Assembly: GCF_048128805.1 (NCBI RefSeq)
Contig: NC_136004.1
Coordinates: forward strand, 15,811,812-15,875,811
Source: Centroberyx gerrardi
Lineage: Eukaryota; Chordata; Actinopteri; Beryciformes; Berycidae
Length of the DNA stretch: 64,000 nucleotides
Direction: 5' to 3'
In this document: piece by piece, positions 24,301 to 36,351 of the stretch
How the letters are laid out: every line of letters starts with the position of its first letter
Numbering within the stretch: the stretch's first letter is position 1
The notes under the pieces: model-generated
Databases searched by the model: none
What the model saw: only the letters and a program-made list of their open reading frames with translations
What the model was told of the DNA's origin: nothing
Program-made: the position numbers and the translations under genes

Positions 24301-27300
24301 GCGAGGAAAAGTCTGCTGAAAAACTCTTCTTCACCACAAGGTGTAAGAGACGTAGGTACAACTCACTTCCGGTTGAGATTATCCAGGCAGGTCTTGATGT
24401 AGGTGTCATAATAGTTCATCTGGTCCTGGTAGAAGGCCGTCTTAGAGTTGAGCGCGGTCAGAGTCTGCTGGAGCTTCACGAGCTCTGCCTTCCTCCTCTG
24501 TCTGTAGCGTCTTTGATAGCGAATGTCCTGTCAATTACATGTTTTAGCTACACCTTTGCAAAATTGGAAGCTGGACAGACCACAGAAGATGCTGACAAGT
24601 TACCATTGGAAGCATGCATCTGTTTACATGTATGTAAGTGCGTATGTATAAGAGATGCATATATACCTTTGATATGTCATTGATGAGGTCCTGGTACTTG
24701 TTACTTGCAGTGATGAGGCCAGCCTGCTCCAAGGTACGGAGGTTCCTGAGGATCTTCCTCTTCTTCTGCTCCAGTGGCAGCTGGCTGTCCTCCAGTACCG
24801 CCTGGCTGCTCTTCAGACCCTCTGGCGTCTGAGCATCCTGGACCGCACGGCGCTCTACGATCTTGGCATGCTCCGACTCCTTGAGGGAGAAAGTCAGACA
24901 TATAAGCAAAATTGTTAGCACACTGCAGTGCAAACAAAAAACGAATTGCATATATCCTTTTGATGAAAGAAAATGTATGTTGGGTATATGGCATGTAAAA
25001 AAGTAAACACAGCTCATCATTATATCACCTGCAGGGCAGTGGCCGGGGTCTCCAGAGTCTCAGGTAGAGTCTCTCCAGGTTGGATCCGAACCACATCTAC
25101 TATGAGCTTCTTAGTCCTGACATATACACACAGAAATGGATCGTTTGCTTGTTGTCATCAGATAGAGATCAGTGTTTTATATTCTAATGTGGATATTATA
25201 TACTGTACCATGCCAAGTTCATACAACATTTCTAGTTACTAACTAGTGACACTGTTAACATGTAGCCTAACAATCTGTTAGTATGACTAAAATAGTCTTC
25301 CTTTATATCAACAGATCACTTAAAAACCTCCAGACATGTAACATGCCTGTTACTACCAAGTAGAAATCAGTTTTCTCAGTCAGGATGGAAGAAACATTCC
25401 GGACCTTCCGTCATAAACTGAAAACTCATCTCTATGCAGAAACACTTCATATCCCCCTCTCCTATACCTTCCTTTCTCGCCTAAATAACATCATCCTGTC
25501 TTGTATCTTCTTCCTCTACATGCACAGAAGATGCTTCTGTCTTGTAACTGTCTTTCCCTGAAAATGGGGTGGTCAACTTTTGTTGAATATGTAACTATGC
25601 TAAAGCCCCCGCCCCCCACCCCCCCCCCCCCCCCCCCCATCAGCATTTTGAGTTATGATGGGTTATGAAAAAATCCATCAAGTTTGATATTATGAAATCA
25701 TTGGAAAGAATCAGATACCTTGGTACTGGTAACTATTGGCATGGCCTACGAACCCAAACAAAACAGTTCAGCCAGGACAGTGATCATATGAAACGGTGAT
25801 GACAATTTACCATATGCTATGGGCTTTGACATACACATATTGTATCACTGAAGATAAATATGCGCCAGCAGCTGAGGACGAGGCCATCCTTCCAATACAG
25901 CCTACTTCACTAGGTCCTGTAAGGAACTGGTCCAAATGGATACATCTTTATAGCCAAGATAACCCTGACCACCAAACCACTTCCTGCTTGAGCAGGAAAT
26001 GATAGAGGGGCAGGAAAGACAACAAAGACATGCCACTGAGAGATAGCCTCTAAGAAACATACTCTGTGTCCAAAAGGGTTAAGTACATACAGAATTGCGT
26101 CACACAGAATTTATATGTTGTTATTTCTGGCTTCTAAATATGCTCAACCCTCTATAAGCCTGCAGTTTGCAGGCCGACTACCAGCCATTCCAAAGTCTGT
26201 ATTCAGTACTTCTGAATAAGTCTGATTCAGTGTGATGCATTTCATGGAATTATGTGTCACAACATTATAAGATAATGAAGGCATAGCCTGATGTCCTCTG
26301 TAATCACCATTTGTGGGTTAGTACATCATTCTTTTGACATCTGAATTTGGCTGAATGCTCCCAAAGGATTGCAACATCAAATCCTGTGTATTGGTAAACA
26401 TTTATAAACTTAGGACTTGACAACAGTCTTTGCTTGAAGGATTTTTGTCTCAGTTGCACCCATCAATAAACTTACTTTGTCATGAGTGTCTTCATGTCCT
26501 TGTCATCCCCTTCCAGCAGCTCAAACTTGCTGGTTAGGGTGAGGGAGATCTCCGTCTTTCCTAGCTGGCTCAGGGCGCTGTCTTTGTTGGGGTCGTTAGG
26601 GTCAACAGCTCCTTCACCTGAGGTTAAGCAGCACAACATGAAAAGTGATAAAACAGCTATGGCCAACTTGTTATTAACTTAACAAGGTATATGGCAAATA
26701 AATTGATAAAAAAAAATATTGAAGCAGGAGTAGGGTAACGGTTAGTGATGTGGGGTTTTGAATGGAGGGTTGAAATCTAAGGGAGGAAAGCAAATGATGT
26801 GCTCCCTTCCCTCAACAACTAATGTCTAATGTCAACAGTAGATCACTGTGGGTCTACTGGACAGCCTAAAGGTGTGAACATATTTAACTGTATGAATGTG
26901 CAAAAGAGTATAGCTCAAAAAGTGCTCTTCAAACCTTTAGTGGATAACTAAAAGTTAAAATCATATATGCAGTTTTATTTTATTGCAGTTGCAGAAACAA
27001 ATGGTTTACTGTAGGGCTGGGTTTAAAAAATCGATTTTCCGATTCAAATCGATCTTCATTTGAATGATCCGATATCGATTCATAAAATCCCGAGATCGAT
27101 CTTTTAATATATGCCCAATATATGCCTGTAGAATCTGTAGAGTTGCACAACTTGCTAGCGCCGGCTGCCGGCTATTTAGCCATCTACTCACATCTGTCTG
27201 GCCGGCTGCTTTTATAACTGAATGTCACTAAATGTTCACACTACCAGAATTTGGTGGGGATAACAGAATTTTTGAATGAGAGTGACTGCGCATGTCTGGT

Positions 27301-28979
27301 AGCCTACATACTGGAGCAGACTGAAGTAAAATAACTAGACTCAGACTGTCTGTACGGGTATCAGGAGTCACTCCACTCCTCCGATCTCACGATGGCTGGA
27401 AATAATGTCTGTAACCATAGTAACGTTTACTTCAGACCAATATGGTGGCTACCATCGCCTGTATTTTCAGTTTATTTGACACCAGTAACACCAGTAACCA
27501 GAGGCGTCAGTTTATCCATAAGATCTTAATAAACCGCCATTGACAGCGGCGTCATATTCTCTTTTTCCATCGCAGGAACTTCATACTTTTAACAGCAACA
27601 TTTGGGCTGAAGGCCGCAGAACTGGAACAACCGCAATGTTGAGGAAACAGACTGGATCGAAAAATTGAGAATATCTCACAACACTTACCTCCGTCTCTTT
27701 CAAATTAAGGATGATAATGTTACGTAACATAACGAGTGTTGAGCCTTAACGTCACGTAACAACCAGCTGTCCAGTCCCGTTCTGGTTCACACTACTCGGA
27801 CTAACCGAATCCGCTCTCAAATTCAGTATCAGTACCTGAATTTTTCAGGTAGTGAGTTTGGTTATAGAATGCGGTTGTCACTCTCCTTAATAACTGAACT
27901 GTGCGTGAAATTGCAAGGGGAGTTGTGCGTTTTTTTAGATGTTTCAAAATAATAGCGATCTCTGCCGAGCTTCTGCGCAACGCGCAGCGAACGGTTGCCA
28001 TGGTAACGACGGACTCAACTGAAGTGTTACAGCTGAAACTGCTGTATAACGCTAAATACAAGGCCTTAGTTGAGGAGATCATTTTAGGGGCTTCATTACC
28101 ATGACCATGTAAAATCATTATTTAAACTGATTTATGTTTCCATCATTATTGGATCTCAGTTCTGTGAGTGCAGTAGTACTCAGGAGAGAGATCCAGTCTT
28201 GCTCTGAGAAGACTATAATATGCACTTTGGTATTATATTTATTACTATTTGTAATAATATTTTTGTTTTAGACTACTTATTTCTTCTGCACTGACTGAAG
28301 AAAGTACATTAAACATTCACAATTAAAAAACATAATCAGTTTATTTTTCAATTGAGCATTGATCCTGTAATAAAAATGTTTATGCTATTTTAAGTCATGC
28401 TTTCATAAACATATTTAAGGTTTGTTTATTAATTCGGTAAAAATGCATCACCGGAAAAATGTATCTTGCCATCGCAAACATCCCTTAGCCGGCTACTTTT
28501 CCCATCTGGCTGGCTACTCAAAAATTTGGGGAACCCCCTGCTTGCACTATATTGTGTTGACTGCTGTAGTGTGTTGGTCATGTTAAATAAAAAGTACATT
28601 AATGTAACTGCTTTGGGGTCAATTCTTAATGTAAACATTAATATTTTTAATAATGCACCAGGTTAGAGGGTTCCTTGTACAATTTACAGCATTAGTTCTC
28701 TGAGAATTTCTTTCATATCCAAGCAAAATTGATATTGTAACTGAAATATCCCTAACCGAATCGATATTGAATCGAATCGAATCGAATCGGGACCTTGTGA
28801 ATCGGAATCGAATCGATTCAGGAAATCAGTGGCGATACCCAGCCCTAGTTTACTGTGAATGTGTGTGTGCGAGTACCGAGCAGCGCCTCTACATCGGGGG
28901 CGTCTCCCAGGTCCTGCAGCAGCTCATGCAGCAGGTCGTTGTGGTCAGGAGAGATGGCCTCCAGATGTTCCAACAGCAG
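21338..28979 (-). CDS. iqgap2: IQGAP2 exons 31-38: C-terminal RasGAP_C region and stop
   Basis: Exons are 28877-28979, 26476-26617, 25029-25116, 24667-24879, 24367-24527, 24038-24181, 21958-22066 and 21338-21451. Landmarks are LLLEHLEAISPDHNDLL, GEGAVDPNDPNKDSALSQL, KLIVDVVRIQPGETLPETLE, QLPLEQKKRKILRNLRTLEQ, IRYQRRYRQRRKAELVKLQQ, SRRSIKLDSKGEEKGSKKW, KAKFMGVEMEKVQL and the invariant end NLLIFLLNKKFYGK. This part binds E-cadherin, beta-catenin and CLIP-170 in the family. The second-last intron (22067-24037) contains a SINE; intron 31 contains the hAT-like element. Confidence 0.95.
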
Positions 28980-31900
28980 CTAAACAAACACAGAATGACT
29001 GTGTGATCAATTTAAAAATAACTGATGTGGTTAGGTCATGTCTATGCTAAAAGCTTAAACATTCACTATGAACTTAAGTCAGGCATATTCTGACAGGTTG
29101 AATGAACCTTGATTATCCACAGAGCAACAACTGAACAGGATCCAGATTTATGGGTAAAAAGTGCTAAGCTTTCTCTTACAAGTTAAGCTAAAGCCATTCC
29201 TTTTCACTAAATGTCAACAAAAAACAGTTAGAGTTACATCATTATGCATGTAGCATATAGTATGTAGAAGCATCAAGTCTTTTTAATCAGCTACCTGGAA
29301 TGAAGATGGAAAGGGAGGCAGGGCGATCAAATACACACACAGATAATATCAGAAAAGGACACCCCATGCTGCTTATATGCACATGCAAAACTCAGTCTCC
29401 TTTGCTTTGAAGTGATCCTACTTTGCTGTGAAACCATCCATTTTTCTTTCCCTTCCTCAAGAAAGGGATTTCCAAGAGCAAAGATACGTTACATAACTAG
29501 AATACATTTCCTGGAGAAAATGCGTGGGCTTGCTGTAGATTATCAGGTGCTAGGGTATTTCTAGGTGGTTGCTAGGGTGTACTAGGTGGTTGCTATGGTG
29601 TTTCTAGGTGGTTGCTAGGGTGTACTAAGTGGTTGCTATGGTGTTTCTAGACAGTTGCTAGGGTGTACTAGGTGGTTGCTAGGGTGTACTAAGTGGTTGC
29701 TAGGGTGTTTCTAGGTGGTTGCTAGGGTGTAGTATGTGGTTGCTAGGGTGTACAAGGTGGTTGCTAGGGTGCTTCTAGGTGGTTGCTAGGTTGTCGTGGT
29801 GGTTGCTAGGGTGTTTCTAGGTGGTTGCTAGGGTCTTTCAACTTGGTTGCTAGGGAGTTCTAGGTAGTTGCTAGGGTGTTTCTAAGTGGTTGCTAGGGTG
29901 TACTAGATGGTTGTTAGGGTGTACTAGGTGGTTGCTAGGGTGCTTCTAGGTGGTTGTTAGGGTGTTTCAAGGTGGTTGCTAGGGTGTAGAAGGTGGTTGC
30001 TAGGGTGTACTAGGTGGTTGCTTGGGTGTTTTTGGGTGGTTGCTAGAGCGTACTAGGTGGTTGCTTGGGTGTTTCTGGCTGGTTGCTAGGGTCTACTAGG
30101 TAGTTGCTAGGCTGTACTTAGTGGTTGCTAGGGTGTTTCTAGGTGGTTGCTAGGGCACTTCTAGGTGGTTGCTAGGATGCCGTGGTGGTTGCTAGGGTGT
30201 TTCTAGGTGGTTCCTAGGGTGTTTCTAGGTGGTTGCTACGGTGTACCAGGTGGTTGCTAGGGCGCTTCTAGGTGGTTGCTAGAGTGTTATAAATTGGTTG
30301 CTAGGGTGTTTCTAGGTGGTTGTTAGGGTGTTTGTAGGTGGTTGCTAGGGTGCATTAGGTGGTTGCTAGGGCGCTTCTAGGTGGTTGCTAGAGTGTTATA
30401 AGTTGGTTGCTAGGGTGTTTCTAGGTGGTTGTTAGGGTGTTTGTAGGTTGTTGCTAGGGTGTTTTGGGTGGTTGCTAGGGTGTACTAGGTGGTTGCTAGG
30501 GCGCTTCTAGGTGGTTGCTAGGGTGTCTGGAAATGGGAGAAAAGTGGATGAGGGGAAGATAAAGTAAATAAAAGAAGTGGCTGCAGAGTAAACGGTCACA
30601 AGGAGAGGGTGGGAAAGAGATGAGAGATGAAGACGGGACAGAATATAGAAGAAAGTAGAAAAATAGAGAGGGGAGAGAAGGAAATAATGCAGTAACAGTA
30701 GTATAGTTACAAACAGGCCATGGACTAGAGAGACTGATAGCACGGAAAGACCATAGAACTATGCATGTATCATAAATCTATGAATGTACACATATTATGG
30801 AAGCAACTGCATGTTTCTTTAAACTGGTGTTATTTTAATGATAACTATTAATATGTCCTGCATTTTTGGGAAGAAAAAGTTGATCTGATCCAATCTGGTG
30901 TATAGAAGACCAGATTAGAGACGTGTCTTGTTTGGGTTTACCGAGTGGGTATTGATGATCTCCTCTATTGAGATGTAAATTATGGGCTTGCTCAGGGTCA
31001 CCATGTCTGAGTATTCATCAACGTTAAATTTCTCCTCAGGTTCCGGGACATCACATGCCGTCTGGAAAAACACCCTGGAGGAAAAGAACGTTAGGACATT
31101 AGCGGTTATCAGTCTCCAAGGCTTGTCCTGTGCTAGCCAGATCACAAGGAATTATAAAGTTGTTTTATCAACCTTAGTCAAAAAGCAAAACATTCTGTAA
31201 TGTACCTGTTACTTTATTGTAGTCCTTCAACTAGGGTGACCAGTTTACAGAAACTGGGCTAAAAACTATATTGATTTCCAGTAATGATGAGTCATTAGCT
31301 GCTTAGGCACTGTGGGAGAGACAATTCTCGGAATGCAACTTCTCCCCAAAAACAAAGGATACTCACGCATACACACACACCCTCACCCTCTCTCATTTGT
31401 ACAAGGCTGACGAGTTCAGGAGATTTGAGTGAAGACACATCTCCTAGTTGCTGACACTGCACTCCAACAAAACAGCATCTTCCTCTCCCAGGCTTACCTC
31501 TACTTCCACCATGTCAGCTCACCCTGTTCCTGACCTCACTGGGGAAACAGGTTTATCAGCAGCTCACTTTATTTATCTCATCCTCTTGGCTTTTTTATTG
31601 GATGGAAAATTTATTTTTGCGTGCAAACCATCCTCAAGAGCGGCGTTGCTGAGTGAAGTTTATAACATCAGGAGACAATGGCTCATGTAGGCTACACCAA
31701 GTAAAAAGCTTTCACTTTTTTCCCCCGAAACAAAGAAAATAGCACAAAAGTCCAAGAATTGTCCCCCCCGCCATCTTTTTTTCCTTGTACCATGTTCATT
31801 GTATTGAACATGTACTCCAAGAGCCACTGCTTCATACTGTAAATAGTTAAGATGTTGTCATGTGGAAGACTTACCTGTGTTCAAACTTGAGTATTGCCCT

Positions 31901-34900
31901 GAGCTGAAAACCATTTTGACAAATCAAATAAGTTTTTATCAGCTAACTTACAATTGCAGAGCGGATTTTCTCTATAGCTGTATTCATTTAAAATGAATTC
32001 ACTTTCTCACCTAAACTTCTCATAAGTCTGTGATATGTAGTTGTTCATTGGTGTCATATGTGCGTTCTCGCCCTCAAACAGCTTATTGGCGGCAGCATGC
32101 TGGAGCATCTTGGCCACAGATCCCAGATTACGACGCTGGTCTGAGTGCAGCTGACCCCCGGCCGACACGTCGATGATGTCAAAGCCATCAGGCGCCACGA
32201 TGGCTGGGTTCATGTAGCGGTAGTATAGCAGGTTTCCTACAATCTGGCACAAGAGGCAGCAAATGCATAGTTAAAACCTTTTGTAAAATGAACTTATACA
32301 CAGGCAATCACCTCAGCATGGTCTACTTCAATAAAACATGCAGAGAGGACTGTGTGTGCAGAATCTGAACACACTGAGGAAAGCACAGTATCGTGTGTGT
32401 AGTGCCAAATTAGGTTTCAAACTGTGGTTCTTAGTACACACATTTCCCCTACTATCAGCTAGTTATTCTCTAATGTGTCCAACAGAGAAACTAAGGTACA
32501 AATTGCCTAATGAGCAATATGTCTATCTTAAACTAACTGATAATTAAGCCTACAGTACATCGATTGAGGAAGGAAGAGGTATTATACTACATGTATGCAA
32601 ATAAAAGGAAATATATATGAAGATATACATGAAGGCCCTCTACCTTCAGCAGTTCATCCTCTGAGGCATCTGGAAACTTTTCATGGAGGCTGTTCTTCAG
32701 AACTTTTGCTATGTATCTCATGCCATAACTACATGCAAAACAAAACAACATGGATGGGACATCAAACACAAAACAACATGCATTCACATATGCAAAGAAT
32801 GGCATAGCAAACTCAAGATATGGAGAACAAAATTAAAATCCATAATGACAACTCATTCACTCCTGGTCAGGGCTTTGATGCAGAATGCCGTCCTTTCCTT
32901 TGTGTGGATTTAACTGAATGCATTAAGCTTTAGTGGATTTAAATGTCTCTCTACATTTTAGTGTAATTCCATTTCTGTGTTAACAAGTATAGAATACATG
33001 AATGCCAAAAACTATCTTCACATTTTAGGAGTGCAGTTTTTCCTCATGAGCATAATCCAACATCAGCACCATCTAGTGGGATTTACTGTCTCTAGCAACT
33101 GTAAGCAACTGGCATGCAGCTGCAGACTTGTGCACTGAAAAACCTACGATGTCCGAGCCCGTGGTCAGACCCACCTAGCATTTTAGCCACACCCTTCTCA
33201 TTATAATGTTGGAACAATGAAATAGGAAACAGAGGGACAGGAAAATACTAAATATGATAATCGGAAAATAGGAAAATAGATTAAAGCATAAATATGTGCC
33301 ATAGTTGAATAAAACAGCCTAAACAGAATCATTAATAGTTAAATATTTCAATGCAAAGGGAAAAAAAAAGAAAATATTAAAAATGATGAATTAAAATGAA
33401 TACGCCAATCAATGGATGAAAGCTGTGATTTGTGAGCAAAATAAAACAGAAATAAATTAAGTACAGAGAAAAAAACATATATATAATTTTTGTATCCATT
33501 TAATAAATTTTTCCATGCGAATATACATTTATTTATTTATTTAAATATCTATATTTGATGCTGGATTATCCTATTTAAGATGCTGGCACACAAAAGGTGC
33601 TATAGAAATCAAATTAAATTGTATTGCACTGCATAAATGTTTCTCAGATTGACTCCCATCAAATTTTGGATAACCTCTTAAGAACACGACACTATTCAGC
33701 CTAATATTATAAAACACTTAGCTGCTAGTTAGGTACTGTGACCTCTAACCACGTTAGCAAAGACTATCAGAGGAACACCTTTATTTATTCTTCCTAATAA
33801 CTGATCTAAAAAAAATAAATAAAAAATAAAAAACAAACTGGACAACACATACAGTATGAACAACATCGTGCTCACCAATCTGCTCTAGCATGAGACGAGC
33901 AAAGAGGAAGCAAAGGATGTGTGGACTTTGACATCGAACAGGTTCCCAAACTTACGGGATATTATCCAGCGAAGACACAATGGAACTGAGAACTTTATCT
34001 GTCGCAGACCGCAGAGCCAGACTGGATGCCTCCAGCCTGCTGCGTACTTCCTCATGTGACATGGCCTGCTCAGGAGTCACTTCATAGGGCAGCTTGCTGA
34101 GGGACGACAAAACCAAGGGCACAACGTGAACTGACATTTGTGCAAACGGTAGGGATTTAGGTATATGCACTTTCGTCCAGAGTAACAGCACTCGTCGCAG
34201 TATTAGTGACCATCACCTTAATTGATAGAAGAACATTTGGTAAGACTTTAGATTAGGGAACTTTTGGGAACTAACTGGACTTTTAGTCTGCTTTGCTCAG
34301 TACGGGGCTTATAAGGTGCTAGTATCACATATCATTGAGAGAAATTATTAAACTATTTAGGGAAAACCCATAGTTAATAGTTAATATGTGTTCCCTAACC
34401 TGAAGTGTTACCGAATATTTGTATATACTTAAAGTTAGAAAATACTGCAAAATAAAAACAAACACTGACAATCAGCTTTAAGCTTAATTGACTTGCACTG
34501 CTGGTTCCCTCAGGAGAAAATAAATACTATATAACTATAACATGACAATACAAATATACCTATGAAAATAGCACATTGAGGTCAGAAGTCCACTCAACAG
34601 TTCATTGACCACTAAGCACATTATAAAAATATAGAATCAGAAAGGATAACCAATACTGCTGGCTCAAAGCCCTTGATGCCAATAACAGAATAAGTCAAAA
34701 ACTGAATGTAGCACATATTTTCCTTCCCCCACCCCAATTTCCCCCTACCTGGCCTCCCCAGTAGCCGTCTCCAACTGGTTGACCCAGGCCTTGTACACAT
34801 CCACAGGGTTGGTGTTGATGCCTAGGCTCTTGTCCGCGATGATGTCTTTGACCACGGGTGCCAGCAGCTGCCTGAGTGTGTTGTGGCCCCGCGCGCCTCT

Positions 34901-36290
34901 GTTGAAGCTCACCACCATCTTGATGACTGTCGGGTTCCCCGTCACGATGTCCTGGATCTGGTCCACCTTGGACCTGAGACATAGAATTTAGTGTTCATGT
35001 GTTTTAGGGAAACTCACACTGTTGATGGCACGACATTCTCTCTATGGATGTCATGGCCACTTCAATGCATTACATTAAATAAATACTATATGCATTATAT
35101 CAATGCAATAGTTACAGAGTGTAGACTAGGTACAGTGGATTTATTTAATCAGATTCAGACACAGTACTAATCAGAGTGCCAGCCCTCACTTGATTTCCTC
35201 CTCCAGGGCCGTCTTGAAGAGCTTCAGCAGCAGGTACTCCTCTCTCTGGTTAGAGGCGTAGTTGTACAAGGTGAAGATCACAGTGTCCATAAACTTAGTG
35301 GACTTGTTTTGGGGCATCTGGAAGATCAGCTTGGCTAGGTAGGAAGGATTGGTCTGAGGGGTAGGGAGGAGAGAGGAGTTGGCGTAAGGTGTGTGTCTCC
35401 ACATGCATGTCAAATTAAACCATTCGAGTTGAATTGTAAGGACAGTTACAGACACTCAGAACTAGGAGCTGCTTAGTACAACCACACTTTTGTAGTATGT
35501 GTGAGTGTGTATATGCATTTCTGTCTCACCTGTAGCAGGTAAAAGAGGTGTTGGTAGGCCTCCAGTTTCCTTCTTTTGCCTTTATTTAGGCCCTTGATAC
35601 CCAGTCTGTCCCCTGCAGCCAGCTCCTCTTTACTCATCTTACTTTTCTTGTTCTTCATTTTCTTACTATGGGACACAACATCCTTTTCACAGAAACAAAC
35701 ACCACGAGAGTAAATGAAGCAGCCAGACTGGACTGGATACAGGTGCAAAACAGGAATATATTACAGGGATTGTATCAGAGCACAATGTTGGGAACAGCTT
35801 TCACTGATTTTGCTGCACATGAAACTTGTGATATTAGCTAGCTATGAATGATGTCAAAGCAAAATAAAATAATTGCTTGCATTTCCCATCCTTGTACTTA
35901 TAACAGCAAGGGTTCCCAACCTGCAGGGTGATCCTGTTCTTCACCAGCAGGCCGATCTTGATGTCCATCAGGTTCAGGTCTTTCTCCATCTGCTGATTGG
36001 AGCGAATCTTTGTGACCACCTCTTCCCTCAGTCGTGTCACATCCTGCTCCTCCTGCAGATCCAGGGTGCTCTGCTCCAGCAAGTGGACAAACTTACGCAC
36101 CACCGACAGAGGAGGGTCCTGGGCCCCAGCTGAGAGGCGACGCACATGCAAGCCCGCAAAAACACTGGTCAGTAGTCTTTCATATACAACTTGTAATAAA
36201 CCTATGATACAGAATGAAGCTGCCCACAGGTCTACTGCTCTTTTTGTATTTTCTCCACCAATGATTTGAGTTTAGTATTTGGTGCATGTA

Positions 36291-36351
<61 letters not shown>

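Noticed and set aside
29546-30526. CRISPR-like regular repeats
   Set aside because: Repeats abut with no unique spacers and the genome is a vertebrate's; it is a minisatellite.
31876-31908. Exon-like segment on the minus strand with AG and GTAAG borders between IQGAP2 exons 29 and 30
   Set aside because: Exons 29 and 30 already join in phase to the conserved protein; adding this segment inserts residues not known in the family. A rare alternative exon is not excluded.
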